From Dryocola clanedunensis_A (GTDB lineage: Bacteria > Pseudomonadota > Gammaproteobacteria > Enterobacterales > Enterobacteriaceae), in assembly GCA_038405435.1 (NCBI GenBank), contig JBBYHZ010000003.1: 64,000 nucleotides of DNA; one strand, written 5' to 3'. Of this stretch, positions 33,608 through 41,799 are shown one piece after another. The notes under the pieces were generated by a model. The model did no database searches. It saw nothing but the letters and a program-made list of their open reading frames with translations, and had not been told where the DNA came from. Within the stretch, counting starts at the first letter, position 1, and every line of letters starts with the position of its first letter. The translations under genes were made by a program, and so were the position numbers.

Positions 33608-35764
33608 ATGGCCCTGTCCCCGGCGCAAAAAGCGCAAATCGCCGCCTGGTATAAGGCGCTCCAGCAGCAGATACCGGACTTTATTCCCCGCGCGCCGCAG
33701 CGGCAGATGATTGCCGAAGTGGCAAAAACCCTGGCGGGAGACGAAGGGCGACACCTGGCGATCGAGGCCCCCACAGGCGTGGGGAAAACACTGTCCTACC
33801 TGATCCCCGGCATCGCTATCGCCCGGGGCGAACAGAAAACGCTGGTGGTCAGCACCGCCAACGTCGCGCTTCAGGATCAAATCTACAGCAAAGACCTGCC
33901 GCTGCTGCGCAAAATCATCCCCGATCTGAAATTTACCGCCGCCTTCGGGCGCGGGCGCTACGTCTGTCCCCGCAACCTGGCCGCGCTGGCAACGGATAGC
34001 CTCGCGCAGGGGGATCTGCTCGCCTTTCTGGATGATGAAATGGCCCCGGCCAGCAAAGACGAGCAGCAGCGCTGCGCAAAGCTGAAGGTTGAACTGGACG
34101 GCTATAAGTGGGACGGCATCCGCGACCACAATGCCCAGGCGATAGACGACGATCTCTGGCGGCGCATGAGCACCGACAAAGCCAGCTGCCTGGGGCGCAA
34201 CTGCCACTGGTATAAAGAGTGCCCGTTCTTCGTGGCGCGCCGCGAAATCGACGATGCGGAGGTGGTCGTCGCCAACCACGCGCTGGTGATGGCGGCCATG
34301 GAAAGCGACGCGGTACTGCCGGAAGCCAAAAACCTGCTGCTGGTGCTCGACGAAGGCCATCACCTGCCGGACGTGGCGCGCGATGCGCTGGAGATGAGCG
34401 CGGAAATTACCCCTGGCTACAGCCGCCTTCAGCTCGACCTGTTCGCGAAACTGGTTGAAGGGATCATGGCGCAGCTCCGCCCGAAAAGCCCGCCGCCGCT
34501 CACCTCGCCGGAACGCCTCACCAACCACTGCGACGAAGTGCATGAGCTGCTCAGCTCGTTTTGCAGCATTGTAAAGCTGTGGATGCCGGGCGACCACGAG
34601 AGCGAACACCGCTTTGAGATGGGCGTTTTGCCCGAAGAGATCATGGTTATCTGCCAGCGCCTGGCAAAATTGACCGAAGGGCTGCGCGGCCTGGCGGAAG
34701 CGCTGGTTAATGATTTAAGCGAAAAGACCGGCACCCATGACGTGGTGCGCGTGCATCGTGCTTTATTACAGATGAACCGCGCGCTGGGCTATTTCGAATC
34801 CCAGAGCAAGCTGTGGCGGCTGTCGGCCATGGAGCAGGCCTCCGGCGCGCCGGTCTCCAAGTGGGTAACCCAGGACGTCCGCGAAGGCCAGCCGCACCTC
34901 TACTTCCACTGCGTCGGGATCCGCGTCAGCGACCAGCTGGAAAAGCTTGTCTGGCGCAACGTGCCGCACGTGATTATTACCTCCGCCACGCTGCGCTCGC
35001 TGAATAAGTTCGAGCGCCTGCAGGAGATGAGCGGCCTGCGCGAAAAAGCAGGGGACAGGTTTATTGCCCTGGACTCGCCGTTTAACCACGTTGAGCAGGG
35101 GAAAATCATTATTCCCCAGCTGAGCGTTGAACCAACTATGGAAAACGAGCCGCAGCATCTTGCTGAGATGGCCGCGTTTTTCCGTGCGGAGCTGGCGAAA
35201 GGCGAGCATAAAGGGATGCTGGTGCTGTTTGCCAGCAACCGCGCCATGCAGCAGTTTCTCTCTCACGTAACCGATTTGCGTTTGACCCTGCTGGTGCAGG
35301 GTGACCAGCCTCGTTATAAGCTGGTCGAACTGCACCGCAAGCGGGTTGAGGAGGGCGGCACCAGCGTGCTGGTCGGGCTGCAATCTTTCGCGGAAGGGTT
35401 AGATTTAAAAGGCGACCTGCTAAGCCAGGTGCATATCCATAAAATCGCCTTCCCGCCGGTGGACAGCCCGGTGGTGGTGACCGAAGGCGAATGGCTGAAA
35501 AGCCTGAAGCGCTATCCGTTTGAAGTACAGAGCCTGCCTGCCGCATCATTTAACCTGATCCAGCAGGTCGGGCGTTTAATTCGCAGCCACGCCTGCTATG
35601 GTGAAGTGGTGATTTACGACCGCCGCCTGCTGACCAAAAACTATGGTCAGCGGCTGCTGGGCGCGCTGCCGGTGTTTCCGATAAGCCAGCCGCCGGCACC
35701 GGCGGCCAAAGCACTCGCCGTCGAGCCGAAAAAAACCGTGCGGCGAAAGCGGGCGAGAAAATAA
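33608..35764 (+). CDS. dinG: ATP-dependent DNA helicase DinG
   Basis: An SOS-induced XPD-like superfamily 2 helicase of 718 residues (716 in E. coli) that resolves R-loops and unwinds forked DNA 5'-3'. Walker A is APTGVGKT (54-61). The Fe-S ligands are C120, C194, C199 and C205. The DEAH-type box is DEGH at 248-251, and the C-terminal motif VI is QQVGRLIRS. The ATG at 33608 matches E. coli; the upstream GTG-initiated frame runs through the LexA box. A basic tail RRKRARK ends the protein. Confidence 0.97.
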   Translation: MALSPAQKAQIAAWYKALQQQIPDFIPRAPQRQMIAEVAKTLAGDEGRHLAIEAPTGVGKTLSYLIPGIAIARGEQKTLVVSTANVALQDQIYSKDLPLLRKIIPDLKFTAAFGRGRYVCPRNLAALATDSLAQGDLLAFLDDEMAPASKDEQQRCAKLKVELDGYKWDGIRDHNAQAIDDDLWRRMSTDKASCLGRNCHWYKECPFFVARREIDDAEVVVANHALVMAAMESDAVLPEAKNLLLVLDEGHHLPDVARDALEMSAEITPGYSRLQLDLFAKLVEGIMAQLRPKSPPPLTSPERLTNHCDEVHELLSSFCSIVKLWMPGDHESEHRFEMGVLPEEIMVICQRLAKLTEGLRGLAEALVNDLSEKTGTHDVVRVHRALLQMNRALGYFESQSKLWRLSAMEQASGAPVSKWVTQDVREGQPHLYFHCVGIRVSDQLEKLVWRNVPHVIITSATLRSLNKFERLQEMSGLREKAGDRFIALDSPFNHVEQGKIIIPQLSVEPTMENEPQHLAEMAAFFRAELAKGEHKGMLVLFASNRAMQQFLSHVTDLRLTLLVQGDQPRYKLVELHRKRVEEGGTSVLVGLQSFAEGLDLKGDLLSQVHIHKIAFPPVDSPVVVTEGEWLKSLKRYPFEVQSLPAASFNLIQQVGRLIRSHACYGEVVIYDRRLLTKNYGQRLLGALPVFPISQPPAPAAKALAVEPKKTVRRKRARK

Positions 35765-35779
35765 TTCAGGGGAGCAGAG

Positions 35780-36751
35780 ATGGACTATCGCAAAATAATC
35801 AAAGAAGTCGGGCGCGGTAAGAATCACGCCAGGGATCTGGATTTCGACACGGCGCGCGGGCTGTACAGCCACATGCTGAAGGGCGAAGTGCCGGAGCTGG
35901 AGCTGGGCGGAGTGCTGATTGCCCTGCGCATTAAAGGCGAAGGCGAAGCGGAGATGCTCGGTTTTTACGAGGCGATGAAGCAGCATCTTATCTCGCTTAC
36001 GCCGCCGCTAAACAAGCCGATGCCGATCGTGATCCCCTCCTACAACGGCGCGCGCAAGCAGGCGAACCTGACGCCGCTGCTGGCGATATTGCTCAACCGG
36101 CTGGGCTACCCGGTGGTGGTGCATGGCGTGAGCCACGATCCAACCCGCATCCTCACCGAAACGATTTTCAAGCTGATCGGCATTGAGCCAACCCTCCATG
36201 CGGGCCAGGCCCAGGCGAAGCTGGAAGCCCACCATCCGGTTTATATACCAATTAGCGCCCTCTGCCCGCCGATGGAAGATCAGCTGGCAATGCGCTGGCG
36301 TATGGGCGTGCGTAACAGCGCGCACACGCTTGCCAAGCTTGCCACGCCGTTTGAAGAAGCAGCCGCGCTGCGTCTGGCGAGCGTCTCCCATCCGGAGTAT
36401 GTGACCAAAGTGGCGAAATTCTTCGGTGATATCGGCGGACGCGGTCTGCTGATGCACGGCACGGAAGGCGAGGTTTATGCCAATCCGCAGCGCTGCCCGC
36501 AAATCACGCTGATTGACGGTAAGGGAGCGCGGGTGGTCGTGGAGCGGCAGGCAGAGGCAGTTGAAAATGTCATTCTGCCGGATTCTAAAGATCCTGACGT
36601 TACCGCACGCTGGATAGAGCGCTGCGCGGCGGGCGTTGAGCCTGTTCCTGGATCGTTAAAAATTCAAATGGCCTGCTGTCTGGTGGCAACGGGCGACGCC
36701 CTGACTTACGAAGAGGGGATGGCGCGGGTAGAACAAACCTTCCCGGCCTGA
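35780..36751 (+). CDS. ybiB: TrpD2-family DNA-binding protein YbiB
   Basis: 323 residues (320 in E. coli) of the anthranilate phosphoribosyltransferase-like fold. It has the N-terminal helical domain LYSHMLKGEVPELELGGVLIALRIKGE but lacks the PRPP-binding glycine motif of true TrpD. E. coli YbiB binds nucleic acids and is co-transcribed with dinG in the SOS response. Here it starts 15 bases after dinG, with CAGGGGAG as ribosome site. Confidence 0.93.
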   Translation: MDYRKIIKEVGRGKNHARDLDFDTARGLYSHMLKGEVPELELGGVLIALRIKGEGEAEMLGFYEAMKQHLISLTPPLNKPMPIVIPSYNGARKQANLTPLLAILLNRLGYPVVVHGVSHDPTRILTETIFKLIGIEPTLHAGQAQAKLEAHHPVYIPISALCPPMEDQLAMRWRMGVRNSAHTLAKLATPFEEAAALRLASVSHPEYVTKVAKFFGDIGGRGLLMHGTEGEVYANPQRCPQITLIDGKGARVVVERQAEAVENVILPDSKDPDVTARWIERCAAGVEPVPGSLKIQMACCLVATGDALTYEEGMARVEQTFPA

Positions 36752-36759
36752 CGGCAGAC

Positions 36760-36789
36760 AAAAAAAAGCCTGCGGTAGGGACCGCAGGC
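36760..36789 (-). terminator. Rho-independent terminator of ybiJ
   Basis: GCCTGCGGT and ACCGCAGGC form a 9-bp stem with a 4-base loop. On the minus strand it is followed by eight T residues, so it ends leftward ybiJ transcription. On the plus strand it lies 10 bases after ybiB but has no T tract. Confidence 0.9.
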
Positions 36790-36889
36790 AGCAAGGGTAT
36801 ATCAAGGGTAAATCAGTGTCGAAGCAGCGCTTCAATGAGGGTTGTGGCAATACATCTCACAGGGTCAAACGAAAATCTTTGTCTACAGA

Positions 36890-37150
36890 TTAGTTGTAGA
36901 TTACAGCGGTACCGCTCATTTTGCCGTTAGTGTTAGCAGAAGTGATGGAGTACGCTTTTGCACCCGCCTGTTCTGCTTTAGAAGCCAGCTGCGCTTCCAG
37001 ACCGTCCAGCGTAGTTGCGCCCTGGGCAGAAACCACGCCGACTTTATTCAGGTTCTGAGCTTCGCTTGCGCTAACGGACTGTGCGGCAAAAGCACCGAAA
37101 GAAAGGGTAGAAAGGGCGATAGCGGCTACAGCATATTTGATGGTTTTCAT
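36890..37150 (-). CDS. ybiJ: YhcN/DUF1471 periplasmic protein YbiJ
   Basis: 86 residues, as in E. coli. The signal peptide ends FGAFA at residue 22. The mature part is one DUF1471 domain: KVGVVSAQGATTLDGLEAQLASKAEQAGAKAYSI, ending GTAVIYN. Members of this family are small stress-induced periplasmic proteins; YbiJ has no assigned function. A perfect CRP-type site lies upstream and a strong terminator downstream, so it is a single-gene unit. Confidence 0.93.
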   Translation of the reverse strand: MKTIKYAVAAIALSTLSFGAFAAQSVSASEAQNLNKVGVVSAQGATTLDGLEAQLASKAEQAGAKAYSITSANTNGKMSGTAVIYN

Positions 37151-37199
37151 AGTTAATTTCTCGCAGGTTATTCTGTTTAAGGTGACGTTGTTCCGTCGA

Positions 37200-37215
37200 T
37201 GTGATTATGGTCACA
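37200..37215 (-). promoter_or_regulatory. CRP-binding site upstream of ybiJ
   Basis: TGTGATTATGGTCACA has both perfect CRP half-sites TGTGA and TCACA with the 6-base spacer. CAGAAT on the minus strand (37170-37175) is a plausible -10, which would put the site near -42, a class II activator position. Binding is inferred from the match. Confidence 0.7.
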
Positions 37216-37424
37216 CTTTTGAGCAGAAGATTAAATCGAAGAGAATTGATGGCGTTGTTCAAATAAATTGAACACCAGCTAATTCATTGAAAACCGTGAT
37301 GGTTAGCTTGCGAATTATCATCAGGGATACTATCACCCTGTCCCCGCCTCGTTTACAGCACCTTTTGCTAATCTTTTTTGCAAAGCTGGAACACCGGTGG
37401 GCAATCGCTTGCGGTGAAAATTCA

Positions 37425-37449
37425 GGCGGATCCGCAATGGAGATCCGCC
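37425..37449 (-). terminator. Terminator-like hairpin of the TRAP operon
   Basis: GGCGGATC and GATCCGCC form an 8-bp stem with a 9-base loop, 20 bases beyond the dctM stop. On the minus strand the sequence TGAATTTTC follows, a weak U tract. Confidence 0.6.
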
Positions 37450-37468
37450 CGAAGGAAACTGCTGCGAA

Positions 37469-38770
37469 CTACATTAATCCCAGCAGCTTTGGTACAAACA
37501 GAGAAATTTGCGGGAGATAGGTAATCATCATCAGCGACACAAACAGCGCGGCGTAAAAGGGCAGCAGCGGTTTAATCAGATGCTGAATTTTCACGCCGGT
37601 TATCGAGCAACCTACGAACAGCGCGCTACCGACCGGCGGGGTCAGCAGGCCCACACAGAGGTTGGCGACCATCATGATGCCGAAGTGAACCGGATCCATG
37701 CCCAGCTGCTGGGCAATGGGCAGGAAGATGGGCGTGAAGATCAGCACCGCCGGGGTCATGTCCATAAAGATGCCGACAATCAGCAGCACGATGTTAATCA
37801 GCAGCAGGATCACCAGCGGGTTATCCGAGATGCCCATCAGGGTGTCGCTGATCATATAAGGGATGTCGGCGTTGGTCATTGCCCAGGACATACCCACCGA
37901 GAAGCCAATCAGCAGCAGGACGATAGAGGTGGTGACGACCGATTCCAGGATCAGCTTTGGCAGGTCGCGCCATTTCACCTCGCGGTAGATAAGCACCGAC
38001 AGCACGAAGGTGTACACCACGGCGATGGCGGAGGCCTCGGTTGCTGTAAAGATACCCCCCAGAATTCCCCCCATAACGATAATCACCAGCAGCAGGCTGG
38101 GCAGCGCGTCCAGAAACGCTTTCGCGGCCTGGGCGCAGGTTGGTCGCGCTGAAACAGGGTATCCGCGCCGCTTCGCAATAACCCAGCACACCAGCATGAT
38201 GGACAGCCCCATCAGGATGCCCGGCAGATAGCCTGCCATGAACAGCGAGGCCACCGAGACGCCGCCTGCGGTCAGTGAAAAGACGATCAGTACGTTTGAG
38301 GGCGGGATCAGCAGACCGGTAATGCACGACGACACGTTAACCGCCGTGGAAAACGCCGGGTCGTACCCTTCTTTAGTCTGTATCGGTGACAGCGTGCCGC
38401 CCACGGCTGCGGCTGCCGCCACGGCGGAGCCGGAAATAGATCCGAACATCATATTTGCCAGCACGTTGACGTGGCCGAGCGAGCCGGGCACGCGGCCCAC
38501 CATAATCTGCGCCAGGTTAATCAGCCGGATGGCGATGCCGCCGCTGTTCATCAGCGTCCCGGCAAAGATAAAGAAGGGGATGGCGAGCAGGGCAAAATTG
38601 TCCAGCCCGTTAGCCAGCCGCTGGGAAACGGTGATCACCGCAATATCCCAGGGAAACATCAGCAGCATGGAGGTCACGGTAGCGATGCCGATGGCAAATG
38701 AAATCGGCAGGCCAATAAACACCAGCGCGAAGAACGCGCCGAACAGCGTCAGGGCGATGTAGCTTTCCAT
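37469..38770 (-). CDS. dctM: TRAP transporter large permease (DctM family)
   Basis: 433 residues with about twelve membrane segments. Family markers are FVIGLPISFAIG-like start, NSGGIAIRLINLAQIMVGRVPGSLGHVNVLANMMFGSISGSA, and GLLTPPVGSALFVG. It is the ion-coupled channel that pairs with the small permease upstream and the binding protein DctP. The start overlaps the dctQ stop (TAATG). The gene symbol denotes the family; the substrate is not known. Confidence 0.9.
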   Translation of the reverse strand: MESYIALTLFGAFFALVFIGLPISFAIGIATVTSMLLMFPWDIAVITVSQRLANGLDNFALLAIPFFIFAGTLMNSGGIAIRLINLAQIMVGRVPGSLGHVNVLANMMFGSISGSAVAAAAAVGGTLSPIQTKEGYDPAFSTAVNVSSCITGLLIPPSNVLIVFSLTAGGVSVASLFMAGYLPGILMGLSIMLVCWVIAKRRGYPVSARPTCAQAAKAFLDALPSLLLVIIVMGGILGGIFTATEASAIAVVYTFVLSVLIYREVKWRDLPKLILESVVTTSIVLLLIGFSVGMSWAMTNADIPYMISDTLMGISDNPLVILLLINIVLLIVGIFMDMTPAVLIFTPIFLPIAQQLGMDPVHFGIMMVANLCVGLLTPPVGSALFVGCSITGVKIQHLIKPLLPFYAALFVSLMMITYLPQISLFVPKLLGLM

Positions 38771-39267
38771 TATCTGGCCCCTTTATTAAGCAATGCCCGG
38801 GCATCGCTGAGGATGAAGTAAAGCGAATAGAGCATCATGATGGCGCCGCTCAGCGGCAGCACGATGTAGACGTAGCCCATGGGAATTTGCATCGCAGCCG
38901 ACAGCTGCCCGGTAGCGAGCGTTTTATCAATGAGCTTCAGACCGCCGCTGACGATAACCAGACCGGCAAACAGCAGGATCAGCGTGTTCACCACCATGCT
39001 CAGCAGCGGCTTTTTCTGCTCCGGCAGCAGCATGGCCAGAAAGTCGATGGAAAGATGACGCTGGGCGCCGACGGTGTAGGAGGCACCGAGCAGGCCGACC
39101 CAGATCATCAGGAAGCGGGCAAGCTCGTCGGTCAGGGTGCTGGGCTGGTTTAGCACATAGCGGCTGAACACCTGCCAGACCACGCAGACAACCAGCGCGA
39201 CCATTACCAGCACCGAGAAGGTGGCAATAGCCCGGTCTACCGCAAGCTTTAAGGGCTTCAGTATCAT
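38770..39267 (-). CDS. dctQ: TRAP transporter small permease (DctQ family)
   Basis: 165 residues with four membrane helices. The DctQ signature RYVLNQPSTLTDELARFLMIWVGLLGASYTV is at about residues 35-65, followed by HLSIDFLAMLLP. It bridges DctP docking and the DctM channel. It overlaps dctM by one base and starts 50 bases after the dctP stop. Confidence 0.9.
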   Translation of the reverse strand: MILKPLKLAVDRAIATFSVLVMVALVVCVVWQVFSRYVLNQPSTLTDELARFLMIWVGLLGASYTVGAQRHLSIDFLAMLLPEQKKPLLSMVVNTLILLFAGLVIVSGGLKLIDKTLATGQLSAAMQIPMGYVYIVLPLSGAIMMLYSLYFILSDARALLNKGAR

Positions 39268-39317
39268 GATTAAGTACCTGTCAGAAAAGGGCGGGCAGCG
39301 GCCCGCCTGAAGGGGGA

Positions 39318-40304
39318 CTATTCGGCGGCGGCTTCAAACTTCGCAAGCAGCGCGGCCTGCTTTGGATCTTTGGCAAACTCGTCGAACAGCGGTTTTACAA
39401 CTTCACGGAACGGAGCTTTATCAACGGGCAGGATAGTGGCGCCCATGGCTTTGGCCTGCTCACGGGATTCGGCATCAACTTTATTCCACAGTTTTTGCTG
39501 GTAGGCCTGAGAGTTGTCCGCCGCCTTCATCAGGATCTGCTGCTGCTCGGGGGTGAGCCTGTCCCAGGTTTTGGTGGAGATCACCAGGAAGTCGGGGATA
39601 GAGGTGTGCTCATCTTCAGAAAATACTTTGGCGATTTCGATATGGCGGGTCTGCACCCAGGAAGGGATATTATTTTCCGCACCGTCCACCACGCCCTGCT
39701 GCATGGCGGTATACACCTCGCCGAAAGAAACAGGGGTTGGCGAGCCGCCCATCAGTTCAACCATTTTCAGGGTTGTCGGGCTGGCCTGAACGCGAATTTT
39801 CAGCCCTTTTAAATCTTCAGGTCTGGTAATCGGCTTTTTAGCGTAAAAACTACGGGTGCCGGCAACATAGGCGGAAATAGCAAAGAAGCCTTTGTCTTTG
39901 GTGGAGTCCATTATTTGTTTGCCAGTTTCGCCAAAGACGACCTTATTAAAATGATTCTGATCTTTAAACAGATACGGCAAATTATAAATGGCGTAGGTAT
40001 TGTCAAATGATTCCAGATCGCTCGCCGAGCCTTTGGTCATATCCAGCGCGCCGTTTTGCAACAGCTCCAGCGTTTCCCGGGCGCTGCCCATCTGGCTGCT
40101 GGGATAAATACGAATGCGCATATTGCCGTCGGAAAGTTGTTGGACCTCTTTCGCTAATTCTTCAAAGGCCTGGTGAACGACATGGCTCCGCTCGAGGTTA
40201 TGCGCCAGTTTTAACGTGACTTTTTCTGCGGCGTTCACGCCTGCCGCACACAGCGATAATACCGAAACACAAAGCAACTGACGAGGTAAAGAGAATAGTT
40301 TCAT
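39318..40304 (-). CDS. dctP: TRAP transporter solute-binding protein (DctP family)
   Basis: A periplasmic binding protein of 328 residues; a signal peptide ends AAGVNA near residue 24. DctP features include LKLAHN, YPSSQMGSARETLELLQNGALDM, the substrate-carboxylate arginine in LKIRVQASP, and FGEVYTAMQQGVVDGAENN. The substrate is likely an organic or sugar acid (C4-dicarboxylate, hexuronate or similar); sequence alone does not decide. No catabolic genes adjoin it. The ATG before MKLFSLPR was chosen because it opens the signal peptide. Confidence 0.9.
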   Translation of the reverse strand: MKLFSLPRQLLCVSVLSLCAAGVNAAEKVTLKLAHNLERSHVVHQAFEELAKEVQQLSDGNMRIRIYPSSQMGSARETLELLQNGALDMTKGSASDLESFDNTYAIYNLPYLFKDQNHFNKVVFGETGKQIMDSTKDKGFFAISAYVAGTRSFYAKKPITRPEDLKGLKIRVQASPTTLKMVELMGGSPTPVSFGEVYTAMQQGVVDGAENNIPSWVQTRHIEIAKVFSEDEHTSIPDFLVISTKTWDRLTPEQQQILMKAADNSQAYQQKLWNKVDAESREQAKAMGATILPVDKAPFREVVKPLFDEFAKDPKQAALLAKFEAAAE

Positions 40305-40444
40305 GATTGCAAGCTCCCTGCTATTAGGATGAAAGTCGGAACGGGTATTCGTGATTTCTGTATGACATCTTAATATATTTGTCTGATAACTATGGCGTGC
40401 TGGCTTCACACTTTTTTAGCTCTTCGCAGGCAAAATGACATTTT

Positions 40445-40460
40445 TGTGCTCTTCCTCACC
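40445..40460 (-). promoter_or_regulatory. Possible CRP site of the TRAP operon
   Basis: TGTGC and TCACC with a 6-base spacer match the CRP consensus at 8 of 10 core positions. The position, about 148 bases before dctP, allows regulation only if the transcript has a long leader. Low certainty. Confidence 0.35.
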
Positions 40461-40575
40461 GTGTTGCGCCGAGCCGTTTAATAAATGTTTTTAGTCAATA
40501 TCATGGGGATAAGAAATTAGCGGGTTAAACAAAGAAAATACCGAGTTATTAATTCGGGAATACCAGTGATGAAAT

Positions 40576-40604
40576 AAAAAACGGTTTCCAGAACTGGAAA
40601 CCGT
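40576..40604 (-). terminator. Rho-independent terminator of mcbA
   Basis: ACGGTTTCCAG and CTGGAAACCGT form an 11-base inverted repeat. Read leftward it is followed by TTTTTATTT. It lies 37 bases past the mcbA stop. Confidence 0.9.
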
Positions 40605-40641
40605 CAGGGGTTGATAGTCAGCATTTGGCTATTGTTCGCGG

Positions 40642-40905
40642 TTATTTATAAATGGTGGCGGTGCCGTACATATGGTTATCGCCGCCGGCGGAGTTAATCA
40701 CATAGCCCGTTGCGCCCTGCTCTTTAGCTTTGGCGGCCAGTTTGTCTTCCAGGTCGTCCAGGTTGCGGGCGTTGTTGGCCGAGACGGTGCCCGCTTCACG
40801 CAGCTGGCCGGTCTGGCCACTCATCAATTCCTGGGCTGCCATGCTGGCAAAGGGCAGTGCTGCAAGGGTGACTACAGCAGAAAAATACAGCAGCTTTTTC
40901 ATCAT
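40642..40905 (-). CDS. mcbA: YhcN/DUF1471 periplasmic protein McbA
   Basis: 87 residues from the ATG at 40905; neighbouring GTG (40908) and ATG (40902) are alternative starts. A signal peptide ends ASMA, then one DUF1471 domain: REAGTVSANNARNLDDLEDKLAAKAKEQGATGYVINSAGGDNHMYGTATIYK. The last 40 residues are very close to E. coli McbA (YbiM), which is induced by McbR and affects colanic acid and biofilm mucoidy. GAGGAT precedes the start. Confidence 0.92.
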   Translation of the reverse strand: MMKKLLYFSAVVTLAALPFASMAAQELMSGQTGQLREAGTVSANNARNLDDLEDKLAAKAKEQGATGYVINSAGGDNHMYGTATIYK

Positions 40906-41046
40906 CACATCCTCATAAGCTTAGGGAGGGTCGATTAAAATTTCATCAACACTCCAAGTGTAGGCGGTATGTGATAATAAAAGAACGCAAAAAATTGATT
41001 GAGTTGTGCGTGTTTTTTGAACAACAAATACTGACGAAAAGCTGAC

Positions 41047-41074
41047 AAATCAGCCACATACAGGTGGCTGATTT
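41047..41074. terminator. Hairpin terminator after the flavin reductase gene
   Basis: AAATCAGCCAC and GTGGCTGATTT form a perfect 11-bp stem with the loop ATACAG. It lies 9 bases beyond the stop of the leftward gene. T-rich sequence follows on both strands, better on the plus strand (TTTTGTTT). Confidence 0.8.
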
Positions 41075-41082
41075 TGTTTAGA

Positions 41083-41709
41083 TTATCGCGCGTCCGGGCG
41101 AGTAAGGTCGAAACGGTGAGATTCTTCGATGGTGTAATAGGCGGAGGGACCCCCGGCCCGCAGGACCGGCTTCGCCAGTGCGGTCTGATATATGCCGTCT
41201 TTCAGCAGCGTTTCATCAATGTGAACGGCCACCACTTCACCGAGCACCAGCCAGGTATCGATCTCCACGCCGTCGGCGGACGTCAGCTGGATGCACTGGG
41301 AAAGCCGACATTCAAAGTTGACCGGGCTTTCCGCCACCAGGCTCGCCTTTACTTTACGGCCCGGCAGCGGCGTTAAGCCCGCGCGTGCAAACTCATCCTC
41401 ACCGCGAGGCAGCGTTGCGGAAGTTTCGTTCATTTGCTCTGCCAGCCCGCGGGTGGTGAGGTTCCAGACGAATTCTTTGGTGTCGAGGATGTTCTGCACG
41501 CTGTCTTTCCAGCCGCTGCTGGCAAAACCAATTATCGGCGGGCGGTAGTTAAAGCAGTTAAAAAAGCTGTACGGCGCAAGGTTGCGCTGGCCCTGCGCAT
41601 TGCAGGAGGCTATCCAGCCAATCGGCCGTGGGCCGACAATCGCATTCAGCGGATCGTGCGGCAGACCATGCCCGTTTGCAGGCTCGTAGTAATATCTTTT
41701 CGCGGACAT
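41083..41709 (-). CDS. Flavin reductase-like (FMN-binding split-barrel) protein
   Basis: 208 residues of the flavin reductase/DIM6-NTAB family. Visible marks are NAIVGPRPIGWIASCNAQGQRNLAPYSFFNCFNYRPPIIGFASSG near the N-terminus and FECRLSQCIQL in the second half. Such proteins bind FMN and often reduce flavin for a partner or act on small molecules; no partner gene adjoins. It is not between mcbA and rlmF in E. coli. It is divergent from rlmF. Confidence 0.85.
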   Translation of the reverse strand: MSAKRYYYEPANGHGLPHDPLNAIVGPRPIGWIASCNAQGQRNLAPYSFFNCFNYRPPIIGFASSGWKDSVQNILDTKEFVWNLTTRGLAEQMNETSATLPRGEDEFARAGLTPLPGRKVKASLVAESPVNFECRLSQCIQLTSADGVEIDTWLVLGEVVAVHIDETLLKDGIYQTALAKPVLRAGGPSAYYTIEESHRFDLTRPDAR

Positions 41710-41799
41710 ATAACCTCTTTCGTTGATGAAAACGGCGCGGCGTATTTACCCCGTGGTCCGCACAGAGTATCTTACGCGCCCACACAAGGAGAAGCCGCG

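Larger units (their letters stand above)
37151..37468. other. Intergenic region between ybiJ and the TRAP operon
   Basis: 318 bases. It holds the ybiJ promoter region with the CRP-type palindrome (37200-37215) and, further right, the inverted repeat that ends the TRAP operon (37425-37449). The middle stretch 37216-37420 shows no gene I can support. Confidence 0.65.
40305..40641. other. Intergenic region upstream of dctP
   Basis: 337 bases. From left: the dctP leader with AT-rich stretches, a CRP-like site TGTGC-N6-TCACC at 40445-40460 about 150 bases before dctP, and the mcbA terminator at 40576-40604. I see no gene. Confidence 0.55.

Noticed and set aside
33512..34609. 365-codon minus-strand frame opposite dinG
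   Set aside because: Antisense shadow of dinG; it also runs over the LexA box and has no independent signals.
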